Part shown: one piece after another, positions 38,890 to 49,945 of the stretch
Position numbering within the stretch: position 1 is the first letter of the stretch
Layout: every line of letters begins with the position of its first letter
Assembly (NCBI GenBank): GCA_026874595.1
Contig: CM049307.1
Span: forward strand, 33,522,862 to 33,586,861
Length of the DNA: 64,000 bases
Direction: 5' to 3'
Origin: Sipunculus nudus
Lineage: Eukaryota; Annelida; Sipuncula; Golfingiida; Sipunculidae
Program-made: the position numbers and the translations under genes
The notes under the pieces: generated by a model
What the model was told of the DNA's origin: nothing
Database searches by the model: none
Seen by the model: the letters and a program-made list of their open reading frames with translations, nothing else

Positions 38890-39734
38890 TACAGCAAAAC
38901 CTGTCTGAACAACCATCTGTCTATTAAGACCACCCACCAGATACATTCACATTGGTTATAACTTACCTGTTTATCACCAGTGTGATAATTCTATGATAAT
39001 TCAAATCATTATAGTTTACCAATTTTCTTTAGATATTATAAGGTGATCAGTCTTATGGAATGAAACAGGTATTTAGCAGACTTCTGTGCAGGATAACTTT
39101 ATAATTACAATTCAGTTTATTATTTAACTGCCAACCCTTTGCTAAGTGTTCACAGAGAATTCATAAATAAGCATGTTCATACATTTGACTGGGTTTACTC
39201 TTAAAGTGACAGGCACAGATAAACTAATTAATTAACAGCTTAGATATAGGTGTTCACAGTAGGGCAAGACAGGTGTTTAATGTATTACACAATATGTCTT
39301 GTATTAATGTTGTAAGAAATTCCTTAATTGCAATTATTATTTTGGGCAAATGTATAAATAGATATACTGGTTACTGAACAAGACAGATAAGGTCAGAGCT
39401 AAAGAGAGGAGAGTCAGAGAGTTAGAGAGCTAGGAGAGAGAGAAGAGACAGGAATATAAGGACAGGAGAGAGAGATGGAGAGAACAGAAACAGTTAAGTG
39501 GAAAATAGGGCAAACTGTCCATGTATATTTTAGACATTTGTTATTGTTAACTTTGATTGAATAAACTTGGAAGTAAATTACATCTGGATGAAAGAATTCT
39601 TCTGAGAAATCAGCAACCTGTGAACAAAAGCACATAAACAAGTGGACGGTGATATGTCTAATAAGACCACTTGTGAATTAATACCACTATTGACCAGTCC
39701 TACAGGTGGTCTTTATTTCACAGGTTTTACTGCA
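38890..39734. mobile_element. Non-autonomous TIR element (CAGYAAAACCTGT ends)
   Basis: The left end from 38892 reads CAGCAAAACCTGTCTGAAC, followed by TATTAAGACCACC. The reverse complement of the right end reads CAGTAAAACCTGTGAAATA, followed by AAGACCACCTGT. The ends are thus imperfect inverted repeats. The left is preceded by TA; the right is followed by CA rather than TA, so the target duplication is imperfect. Length is about 840 bp without coding sequence. A purine-rich (GAGA-type) simple repeat lies inside at about 39411-39486. Confidence 0.65.
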
Positions 39735-42389
39735 GTACATAATTTTGTGGATATATAAGAAGAAGAATGTTAAATCCAAAATTCAAAATGTACGAAATGC
39801 AAACAAAAAGTGCACAGAGGGATAGACACATAGGTACTAAATATGGCATTAAACAAATGATATGAGTGAGTTGTTTCATATGATGGAATTTTGCAGTCCT
39901 TTCATCTGTATTGTTATACTGTTATTCACAAGCCCTATAACATTATCTGTGAAACAGAAATCTACACACTCACTGACATGTACATGTCAACATATGTACA
40001 TAAAAAACTCATGTCAAAGGGACTTACAATATAATTTCTAAGTTCCTGAGGCTTTAAACAAGCAGGTTTATTTGGTAATGTAAATTTCCCTTTGAATTAT
40101 GAGCTAAAGCTTTGAAAGATGTGGGTTTTTGATTATTAAAGGAGCTGGACACAACAAGGTTTCAATGTATTTACATAGAGGCAATAAATATTGAGGAAAT
40201 ATATACATGCATATATGTATGTATAAAGCATCATTCCAATGGGAAGCTGTTTAATTATTCATCGAATGTGGAATATATTTATCATTATGACCGTGGTTGT
40301 CAGTAAAGCACAGCCCGGCGTGTTACATATGGGCACAATGTAAGTGCATAGTGGTTACATCAGTAATCTCTGTTTATTGACTGCTGGGGTTTTATTGACT
40401 GCTTGGGTTATAGTAAATGTTGACCTTCATTCAAGAATCTAAATACTACATCACATAGATACCTGTCTCGCCACAGCCCTGGAATCAGATAGTCACAGTG
40501 GTCAAGCTATCTCTCCATGTGGTCAGAGACTGGACAGAGAAGGTACAACCACTGACCGATGGCAAGTTCTGCTCACCCCTTTGGTCCTTGCCAGGACCCT
40601 GCATATATACCTGACACATGCTTTCATATCCCATGAGAACTGGGCACAGAAACTGGTCAGCATAGACCATGCCACATCAAATACCACTTATTCCTGTCTT
40701 TCCTGGTCTGGAGATGCCTATATCAAGTACAATGTAGGTAGATAAAATCACAATTTGCAAGCAGATCGAGAAAGGGCCCTCAAAGCAGGCTTGCAGCTTG
40801 GCCATTAGCCCAGGAGAGCTATTGAATTTTGATCTCCACTTGATATGAAGGGGACGCAGGCTTGCAGTCAGGCCCTATCGGGCAGTTAATGGTCATTTGG
40901 TTTCAGGGAGGTGCAACAAATGATGACGTTGCTGTTACACGCAAAGGATGAAGGAAGGGAGAGGGGGCTTGAAGATGACCGGACATGATACCAATGCTGT
41001 ACTTCCAATAACCCAGTGGGGACTCCCAATCCAGCTCCTCTGTCATTGATTTTTCAGCTCACTAGATATCTGTTGCTTCTCACTTTCAAGCCTATGACTT
41101 CTGATTGGGTTTGGGTTTCTCAGGCAAATTTGTCTGTGGCTATGGTTTTTTATTGAATAACTGAGGCCAGAGGTTAGTCTCAGCAACAGGCTGTGTGTAG
41201 TTTGATGGTCAGCTAGTCAGTTTTATACACTGTTCATCAGCTGACTGATTGTTCTTTATGCCTGGTTGTGCAGGCTTTAAGGGTTCAAAACTGCAGTTCC
41301 TGGTGGTGCTGTTCAGTCAATTGGTTTTGTGTTCAGTCACTGCAGGATCTTGTTGTTCTTTTTCACACCAGCTCTGCTGTTACAAGACCTCTCTGGATTA
41401 TTAGTCACATTTCTGCACCCTGCAAAGAAATCATGCAGGGACACTTCGTACAAAATTGAAACTCATTTTTAGATTGGAGTTATACAACAAATATTCTTGA
41501 GCTTCATGGATTTTTCTACTCTGTAGATAATTGTTAGGTTTATTGTGTAAGTAGTGTAAAAATAAAATAATTTTTTAACAAAAATAAATGATACAGTAAG
41601 TCTCCAATCAAAGAAAATTAGATAGCTCTCTGCCAGGCCAAATGATTTGCTTTAGCTGTAATCTCATAAAAATGGAATTCTAATAGAACAAACTGCTATA
41701 GGTCTAATGAAAGAAGTTCAGAAGGGAAGATGCTTCTTAACAAGCAAACAGCAAGTAAGGTCTTCTTTAAACTTTGCCATCAACTTTTCAAGGCGGGTTA
41801 CTGGTTGTGTATTAAAGAATGTAAGGTTTATTTTTCTTCTTATAATATGATATCTACAGCTGAACATGCCAGCTATTTAGGTCTAAGTAACAGTGTCATA
41901 ATATTATCATTCCTCCACCACATTATATATACAAGCACAGGTTTGTTTCTCAGTCCTGCAGTACTGAATATCAAACCTACAATGTGGAATAGGTTTTGAA
42001 TAACAGCTTTAAAAAATGATATACCTTGTTTACTTTGATATAATAATGGTGTGGCAGACTCGCTGACTGATCCTCCGCTAAGTAGGGCTGGTGCTGGGCT
42101 TCAGGTGAGATGCTGCGTAAACTGTTTGACAGCAGGGATGTAGCTTAAGGCTCACAGCATCATGTTATCTCAAATAACTGGTAACAAAACTTGGTGTGTG
42201 AGACATACAAGCAAAGAACTTTATCTTAAGGTTAACAAGCTAGCAAAAATTAGCATTATAATGTTACACTGGGTGGTACCTTTGTACTCTTAGACTCTTC
42301 ATAAGAAAACAACTGTTTCATGTACAATAGAAAGACAGTGTTTAAGCCCTTGAGGATTTCTTATGTTACCATTGTGTTAAGGAAACAAT
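39735..42389. other. Intron sequence, no recognised feature
   Basis: Includes somewhat more G+C-rich stretches (about 40480-41050) but no exon with acceptable splice sites and frame was found. Confidence 0.45.
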
Positions 42390-42668
42390 GTGCAGTCTAA
42401 AGTATCTGGCCTTTTAGAAACCTGCAATAATTGGCCTGATTTTTTACCACTGTGCCCCCTTGACATATTTGGTAAATATCATGACTCTTGTTGCCTTGTA
42501 TGTCTCGGTGAAGAGAAACACTACCCAGTCTGTCCTACAGCTGGTTTAGAGGTCACTCACACTCTTAGGAATTTTCTTGAACCCACATTGATGGGTCAGT
42601 TTTTCCTCTTCTGTGTTGTTCACAAAGTTGGAGATACAACTGTGAACATCCCCACATTTTATCTATAG
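42390..42668 (+). pseudogene. Possible retroelement Gag zinc-finger relic
   Basis: The 92-codon frame includes GKYHDSCCLVCLGEEKHYPVC. This resembles the H-x2-C-x2-C-L-G-x2-H...C segment seen in Gag-like proteins of some DIRS/Ngaro-type and related animal retroelements, though with one extra residue in each of two intervals. No reverse transcriptase, recombinase or terminal repeat is visible nearby. If genuine it is a short decayed fragment inside the intron. It could also be chance in a Cys-rich stretch. Confidence 0.3.
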
Positions 42669-42913
42669 ATAACTCTTGGTTCCTGTGATTGTTCCTGTTC
42701 TGTGTCACATGATATTGATGAACCCACAGTACACCATGTTTTACGTAATATACATAAATGTCAGTCATTACATTTTATCTTTGTAGTTCCGCATATAACA
42801 TTTTTCTTTTTACATATTGTGCATTTATGAACATAAGCAGGCGATGGAGTAGAGGAGTTAGAAAAATTGTGTAGCATTTTTTCATTTGACTATGTTGATA
42901 AATTTTCTAAATG

Positions 42914-42987
<74 letters not shown>
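42914..42987. repeat. Compound (TC)n(AT)n microsatellite
   Basis: A run of alternating T and C (about 24 bases) passes directly into about 50 bases of alternating A and T. Peptides of the Ser-Leu and Ile-Tyr type read across it are artefacts. Confidence 0.95.
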
Positions 42988-42988
<1 letters not shown>

Positions 42989-42989
<1 letters not shown>

Positions 42990-43046
42990 AGGGGTTGTAA
43001 TAACCCCTTTCTGCCTGTCTCAGACAGGCAAACGTGCACAGAAAGG
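42989..43046. other. Cluster of perfect overlapping hairpins
   Basis: AAGGGGTT (42989-42996) pairs with AACCCCTT (43002-43009) around a 5-base loop. Directly after it, TGCCTGTCTCAGACAGGCA (43012-43030) is a perfect 19-base palindrome with 9 bp arms. An alternative outer stem CCTTTCTG (43006-43013) with CAGAAAGG (43039-43046) would enclose the second hairpin and compete with the first. The cluster begins one base after the (AT)n tract. Confidence 0.7.
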
Positions 43047-44516
43047 CATTTTTCATTTTGTACTAATCCATTGGAAGGGTGAATACCTAGATATTTCCCA
43101 CATTAATAGCTGATAATTAGTAACAAACATGACACAAAACATTTTACAGGTGGTGTTCCACCTACTACCCATATTTCCTATATTTTTTATATAAAAAAAT
43201 GAATAAATAATATATAAAACCTGATTATAAATGAAAAGGTTCCCTGCTATTGGTCACTTTTTCATAATAACAGCTGTGAACATCTAATGAAAGCTACTTC
43301 AAAGTTCAGATTGAGGAAAATAGGTCACAAACAATTTCTTATAATCCCAGGACTTCCCTTGAAACCAGAAACATATTTTTAATAAAAATGTATGGCATAG
43401 AAAACATAAGTACAACTATGTTTACTACATCTTTGTAAGACAGGGTTTTCTTGTCAGATTTTACATATTTTTTATTTCTTATAATGTTACTCTGCCTGGT
43501 ATACTGCTTTACAACTGAAGCTTTACCTATAAAGGGTCTCTGTTGTGCTAGCTGTTAGACAGGACCTACATACTACCAGCGTACCTTAATTGTAATAAGT
43601 CACAGTATACTGAAAGTTCCAAGTTCATCTTGCCTTTCATGGCAACAGATAATTAGAGAAAAGCTTCAGCTACATAAAGCTGGTGTTTTTGGTGTTTACC
43701 CGAGTCACCTCTGTGATGTTACATGATTCCTGAATCACCAGAGTTTTGCTTTGATTCGGCCACTTCTACTGACTTAGATGATAGAGCATTTTTCAAAGAA
43801 ATAGCCTCTCCACACCAACCTATGAACTTTATACTGTGATAGATTGTTCCGGGAGAGAGATCACACAGTTGAAAACTTATATACGTAACTTCATGTATAA
43901 TTAACATACAATTGCAAACCTTGTACCAAAGAAAACAAAACATTTAAACAGTCCTTTGGAAGGGAACGATAATTAACTATCCTTTATATATATCTAAGCA
44001 AATTTACAACAACAACAAATTATGATATAATAATTAATTGTCGCATTCAGGAAATAATTTGGTAATACTAAGAAATGGACATCAGCATGTCATATAATCT
44101 ATAGGAAGTCTGTATCTGATACCTTAGCAACATTCAGACATGGGGACAGTTCATCCTTTGTGATAAACACAATGAACTCCACAGCTGAAGACTTCCTGCA
44201 ACAGCTTCAGCATACAGCAAATTACAAAAACCTTGATAAAAGCCTCAGAGATTCACTTTTATGTCTTAGCTAAAGGGTATAGCTTTGAGATTACTAGTTC
44301 TGTGCTCAGAACCCTTAAATTAGAAGATTCATTATGTCATGCTTGTCAAGTGATTTATGGTTGTTTTCATTTAACATATAGTTGGACTAAAACATGGACC
44401 AATCTGTAATTTTTTTTTTTAATTTAGATATCATAATTCACCACTGCTTGTTTAGTATTTCCTGTCTATGACTGATACGGACAACTATACCTTATTTATT
44501 TTTATTTTATTTTCAG
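43047..44516. other. Intron sequence upstream of the probable last exon
   Basis: No recognised feature until the pyrimidine-rich TTATTTTTATTTTATTTTCAG acceptor region that ends at 44516. Confidence 0.55.
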
Positions 44517-44648
44517 TTCTCTCCAATGGTGCAAGACACAGTCCTTAAGGGCACCTTCAATGCAACCTTGAATAACCCAGTGGCGCCACAGATGGACACC
44601 TTTGGAAGGAGTTCGGCAGCAAACCAGGCTTTTCTGCTTGGAGTCTAA
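44517..44648 (+). CDS. STPG1: Probable last coding exon of the STPG-like gene
   Basis: After a strong acceptor (TTATTTTCAG) the sequence is open for 43 residues to a TAA at 44646-44648. It begins FSPMVQDTVLKGTFNATLNN and ends in SAANQAFLLGV. The KGTFN.TL.NP segment is what I would expect near the C-terminus of STPG1/MAPO2-type proteins, although I cannot verify this by alignment. It starts on a codon boundary, compatible with the exon ending at 18100 directly or through the candidate exon at 23304-23384. A canonical AATAAA follows 18 bases after the stop. Unlike the surrounding sequence, codon use here is not AT-driven. If it does not belong to the same transcript as 17985-18100, it would be the last exon of an unidentified gene. 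Confidence 0.65.
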   Translation, partial: FSPMVQDTVLKGTFNATLNNPVAPQMDTFGRSSAANQAFLLGV

Positions 44649-44666
44649 GGGCCATCTGACTGTTTG

Positions 44667-44672
44667 AATAAA
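44667..44672 (+). promoter_or_regulatory. Polyadenylation signal AATAAA
   Basis: The hexamer lies 18 bases after the stop of the probable last exon, implying a very short 3' UTR. Further T- and GT-rich sequence downstream (about 44711-44800) is compatible with a cleavage region. Confidence 0.6.
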
Positions 44673-46786
44673 AACTGCTGATTATTATTATTTACAATAC
44701 AGACTCTCATAGACCTCACAATATAAGGTCTCTGTTTAGTTCTCTTGCCAGTTTCCAAGATAGAAATACCTGAGAATTTTAATATGTTTGTTAGTTGACT
44801 CTTTTTAATATCAGTCCATCCTTTTTTTTATTTTTATTAGTTTTGTTCAGTATTATTATACACCTGGTGTTATATTTATTGTATTCCACAGAAATATTAT
44901 GTTTATCTGCTAGTTTTACAGAAAGGCTGTTTAATGTGGATCTTTTTATCAGCTACAAGTATAAGTTTTTAGCAGTTTGTAAAAAAAATTGTTTTATTTT
45001 TATTTTCGAATTCTTTTGTTTTATACTGCACCAATGTTTCAGGATCCCTGTCACTGACTAGGCATGATTATAAAGCTAGAATTATTTTAATTATTTATTG
45101 AGCAATTATGATAATATATGGGATCAATTTTGTAATGAAATCCATGTTTCATAGATATAACTGACATGCAGTCCTCTAATGAGCTGGTTCAGTCAGTATT
45201 TGTATGCTTTGCATCATATCACAGTACCCCTGTATGCCATCTAGAGAACGCATGCCCTTTCTTTGCTTGGCACAGTTACAAAAGTAAGGTACATGTGGTT
45301 TTTCCTATCAGTAAGTACAGTTTCAGATAACTGTCTGTCTTATTGTGAGGCTGCTCTACACAATGCCTGTAATAAAACCACTACATACAGGCATTCTCAC
45401 AGACCAGACTCCCAGTTCCTTAATTTGAGTCATGAAATTAGGTCAATGGATTGGATTGTTATGGTCTGAGGACCTGGACCATTGGAAGAATACCTGTCCC
45501 CTCACCCTGTCTGTGTGTAACATAAGTCTCCAAGACATAAACCAGATGACGCAGGTGGTTGGTACCATCTAAGACAATCTGGACAACTCTGGCCATTTCA
45601 TACCTTTGAACATGTTACACGCTTCACTGAGTGGAAACATCCAGTGAAAGCCGGACTGTCAGCCATGTGTGTTGTGTAAAAGTCTGAAAGTATGTGGCCC
45701 CAAGGCCTTGGCATGAAAGCAACTTTACTTTCATAGCAGACTCAACAATGGGGAGATTTCACAGTATTATAATGGTTAAACTGGCCATGCTCACCTGAGA
45801 AAGCAGAATTGCTCATCTTTTTGTGTAGATTCAGGGAAAGAACTCCTGTTTATTGATCAGGAATTTGGTTGCTGGTTACTCACTTGTGTCCACTGGAATG
45901 CACCACAAATGGGGCAGAGAGAATTGATTGACTGGTAACTTGACTAAATGAATATTACAGTATTATAGGCACATTGCCAGTATTATGAATGTAGGTGTGA
46001 TGCTTCCACTATAGAATTTGTCATTAGAGCTGGACATCTTTCCTCAGTTTCTCCAAGCAGTTGGCTTTGACCTTTTCCTGGACAGTTCTATTTGATTATA
46101 GTCTCTTGTGGCTGATCACACTGTCCAAACTAAGTTATTGTGTACTTTTGATAAAAAAGTATATCATCATTTAACTTTGCAAATTATATGGTCCGTCCAT
46201 GTTATCTCCAGAGGAATTCTCATCACAACAAGTACATTATTTGTTTTCAGGTTACTGATGTTCCGTCCAATTTATTTTAAAAAGTATGTACACACAGCAT
46301 ATCGTGGTTGACTGTGATAATATTATTGTTGTTAATTTTTACCACCTGTAAAAATACAGAGGTCAGTATTTTATTGTGTGTATATCATTATATTCAAATA
46401 TATTTTGAACTTGCAGACTGAATAAACTATAGAAGACACTGTTGATCTGTCTTACTTTTCTGTGCACTCTTGTTCTTGTGTTGTTCTTGCATCAGACATG
46501 TTTAAGCATTATGATAACATATTTAACCATATACTTATTACAACTTACTCTACAAGATGGTTCAAATTCACCTAATTTATATCAGTATGTTGAATGTTTT
46601 ACTTTCTTTTCAGATTTACAGGAATATCATTTTGTTACTCTGATATTTTTAGATAGATTTTCATATGCTAAATTCCATCTTGATGTCAATATTAATGAGT
46701 ATATTGAGAGTACAAACTGTTTGTCTTGCTTGTCTTATTATAACTAAATAATATATATTGATTTTATGTTAATGATCCTTTTTTTG
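44673..46786. other. 3' flank, no recognised gene
   Basis: AT-rich with scattered 65-100 codon frames lacking any motif (for example 44795-45061 and 46442-46747, which are Phe/Leu-rich by base composition). Confidence 0.5.
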
Positions 46787-47314
46787 ATACACCCGTCATA
46801 TGATGGGAGTATTATGATATACCCACCGCCTGTCATGCCATCTGTCTATTAACTTTTAATGTAGCTGCAATAACTTAATGGACCTTGGATGGATTTTAAT
46901 TAACTCACCAAAACTACAAATCAACAGATTATCTCGCATGAGTTCGATTATTGGCAACATCCACACATATTTAATAAGGTCACGGGTCACTAGGCTACTT
47001 TGTGGTGTCACCGCGATAACTTTTGAAGAATAAGTAGGATTGTGATAAAACTCATCAGAAACGTTAATCAATAAAATATCTCCCTAAGTTCGATTTCCAG
47101 CAAAATCCATGCAGGTCAGAGGTCACCACACTTTGGAGGCACCTTGGTGACTTACCAAAAATCCTGTGGATTTTCATTAAACTCCTACATATTTACCAAC
47201 AGAGTTTCTCACCTGAATTACCTTCTCATCAAAATTCAAGCATACCATATTTAATTAGGCCAGAGGTCACCAGATACATGACGGGCATATTATGCTCGTT
47301 TGCAGTGCTCTTGT
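46787..47314 (+). mobile_element. Low-copy interspersed element, copy B
   Basis: It aligns along its length with copy A at 37839-38386: start GATACACCCGTCATATGATG, shared AACTTTTAATGTNGCNGC, TCACTAGGCTACTTTGTGGT and CCGCGATAAC, and end GTTTGCAGTGCTCTTGT. The same three-subunit layout is visible with small deletions. AGGTCAGAGGTCA is present at 47113-47125, and a one-mismatch version at 47257-47269. Confidence 0.7.
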
Positions 47315-48635
47315 CTACTTTGTTAAAATAGAAAGGTGTTCACGCATAATTTTTACAAATCTATGATTTGTTCATCCTCAGATTTACCCAAGTCTTTTAT
47401 GTGACCCTTTTCACCCTGATCTATTCCTCCTGTTTCATTCTTTATATGAATTTGAATTTTGAGGCTGAATTGTTCCAAATGTTAATTTTTGTGCAAGATA
47501 GTCATGGATCAAATTTCCATATGGGTTTAATTATGGATTTTAATGTCCAGACTTCATTGTTACAGATATTCATTTCTATGTATGTGTGATTGCATGTATG
47601 TATATTTAATGCTTCTGTGCCCCCATACAGAATGATAATGGATTTAATTCTAAAGTGATTTATTCAGGATTTTTTATGTCTGTACAGAAAAGTCTCTAAT
47701 GTATTTTTTCACAATGGTTACAGATTAAGTTTTCTGTATGAATGGTTACATATTTTTAAAGGGCTTATAATTTATAACATGACTGTAGTCAGTACTGGCA
47801 GTCAGAAATCCAGCCTCCACCAGGTAACATGAACTTGTATTGTGACTGGGCAGACAGCATGGTCCAAGACACCTGTCCACCATGCATTGATGCTGCAAAA
47901 ACCCAGATCCAACACTGGCCACTGGGCCAGCTGCTGTCTCCTTGTACTTGAACAAACACAACTTTTCTTTCCTACCAGAGTCTCAAGGTTCCTCCCACTT
48001 GGGGTGTACAATCAAAGTCATTTAGTTGTCCACAGTTGAGTTTATCCAGATCCCCCTCTACCCCCTGTGCTGGAGAGAGGGCTGGGTTACAGGGGGCATA
48101 TGTTATGCTGACCTATGACCCGCCCAGAATGTATACCACACCTTTATGTGTTATCTGATCATATAAAAAGTTAACTTGAGAAGTTTTGTGCAGTTAAAGG
48201 CAAATCAGACACTGAAAATGCCAGTGCTCACATAATTTCCTGTTTGTCTGGCAATCATGTCTTGAAGGCTGTTACTTTTGAGACCTAACCAGCGAGAAGC
48301 GTATTTATTTTGCTTTGGACAGACAAATTAGAAATGTTCAAACACCTGCACTTATACCTACTGACCTTATCTTCTGTAAATCTTGTCGCGTCTTTAATTT
48401 CTCCATCTCGTGAGTCACGTTGAAAACATATAAACGTGCATACCAATCACCTGAACATATATACCAAGTAAAACTGCTACCCGGTTGGATGGATGCCCGG
48501 CATAATATCAGCTGGAAAAGGGTTGTTGCATAATCAGTGGAATTATTCCAGGTCATAACCCTAGCAAAATGCACTGTTGCTTGTTAAAGCTTGCATCTTC
48601 AAAGCTATTGTGTTTGTATGTGAGTATTTATATCT

Positions 48636-48640
<5 letters not shown>
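47315..48640. other. Unique sequence, no recognised feature
   Basis: A moderately G+C-rich stretch at about 47790-48070 has overlapping frames on both strands. None shows a family signature or splice support. Confidence 0.45.

Positions 48641-48695
<55 letters not shown>
48641..48695. repeat. (TA)n microsatellite
   Basis: Fifty-five bases of uninterrupted alternating T and A. Confidence 0.95.
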
Positions 48696-48698
<3 letters not shown>

Positions 48699-49072
48699 CT
48701 TAATTTTAAATCAGTGTCAGACATCTCATTAAAGAAATAATTTTATATCATAAATTATGACATTTTTCATTCTTTATGTTTGTGGCTCATTTCTACACTA
48801 GCAGATATCCTCAGGGTGATTACAAGAACATGTTCAGTGAAACTTCAAAATATGAATAACATTGCATAATATAAGTTGTGCAATGTTACAATTTCTGCTT
48901 ACATGAAGTCAAATCATTCTATTGTCAATATAAAAGATCAAATCTTTAACCCTATAACTGGTTCCATCCAACTTCAGGCTTCTCATATAGGTTATCAAGG
49001 ACAACCAGTATTCATTCTTCTGCTCAGTGTAGCTTGACCAGCCACTACCAGTTCACTCTTCAAGAGTGCAGA

Positions 49073-49210
49073 AGTTTGGGGGGGGGTGGGTTCTCCCTTT
49101 CAACCACCAACCTGTCTTTTTTTAGCCATGACATGTAAATTTCTCAGAATAATCACACAATGACTCCCGTTGTCCCCCCTCCTGCAAAAAATCCTGGATC
49201 CGCGCCTGCT
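49073..49210 (-). mobile_element. Possible DNA-transposon terminus
   Basis: Read on the - strand, 49208-49185 gives GCAGGCGCGGATCCAGGATT followed by a T- and G-rich stretch. GGCGCGGATCCAGGA-type sequence is, from general experience, a recurrent transposon end in invertebrate genomes. The + strand G run at 49078-49086 may belong to the same remnant. A matching opposite end was not found. Confidence 0.35.
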
Positions 49211-49396
49211 CTTTTGTGCTGGAGATGCAGCCCTTGTGGTATGGTAAAGATCTTTGCCAAGGGTTGGGGGAGAGAAAATTTTGAATTTCATGTGATCCTA
49301 CAAGCAGTGGTCACAAGTCCAGCTCCCTGAACATAACAGCTCCATGATCCACTTTAGGTAATGGTCAGTTAGTACCAATCATAATTAATTCTTCCT

Positions 49397-49413
49397 CCCC
49401 CCCCCCCCCCCCC
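49397..49413. repeat. 17-base poly-C tract
   Basis: Uninterrupted run of C, immediately before the GATCTTCAAGGTCA repeat block. Confidence 0.9.
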
Positions 49414-49454
49414 AGGAGAGATGTTGTCATCAGTATCAGTGTCAGCGTCTGTAG

Positions 49455-49945
49455 GATACTAGTATCTTGTGAACCCCATAAGTTTTGAAGTGCTTCAGAT
49501 TTTGTCCCCACATTTGGTCCACAAATTGTTCCTACCAAGTTCTTCGTTGATTTTGAAAACAGGTGATCTTGACCAGGATCTTCAAGGTCAAATCAGCCGA
49601 ATTATAGTTATTGTCTTGTCAACATGATATTTTTGAAGGGCTGCATATTTTCCCCACAAATTTGACGCACTGATGGTTCCCACCAAAATCTTGGACGAGT
49701 TTGAAATTTGATGACCTTGACCCTCATCTTCAAGGTCAAATCTGTTGAAATGTAAAATTTTTTGAAACCCCATAACTTTTGAACCACTTCACACTTGGTC
49801 TTCAAATCTGGTACACAAATTGTTCCTACCAAGTTCTTCCCCAAGTTTGTCAAATGGTGACCTTGACCACGATCTTCAAGGTCAAATCAGCTGAATTACA
49901 GTGTTTGTCTTGTAAATGTGACAACTTTTGAAGGATTATTGTGAC
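49455..49945 (+). repeat. ~148 bp tandem repeat carrying inverted TCAAGGTCA pairs
   Basis: Three units, spaced 146-149 bases, each end with TGAYCTTGACCNNNATCTTCAAGGTCAAATC (given here only as a pattern): TGATCTTGA at about 49563, TGACCTTGA at 49712 and 49858. Each is followed 18 bases on by TCAAGGTCA (49582, 49730, 49876). Other shared text is TTTTGAANNNCTTC, ACAAATTGTTCCTACCAAG and TTCTTC. The tandem layout, rather than coding, explains the 81-codon antisense frame. Confidence 0.75.
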
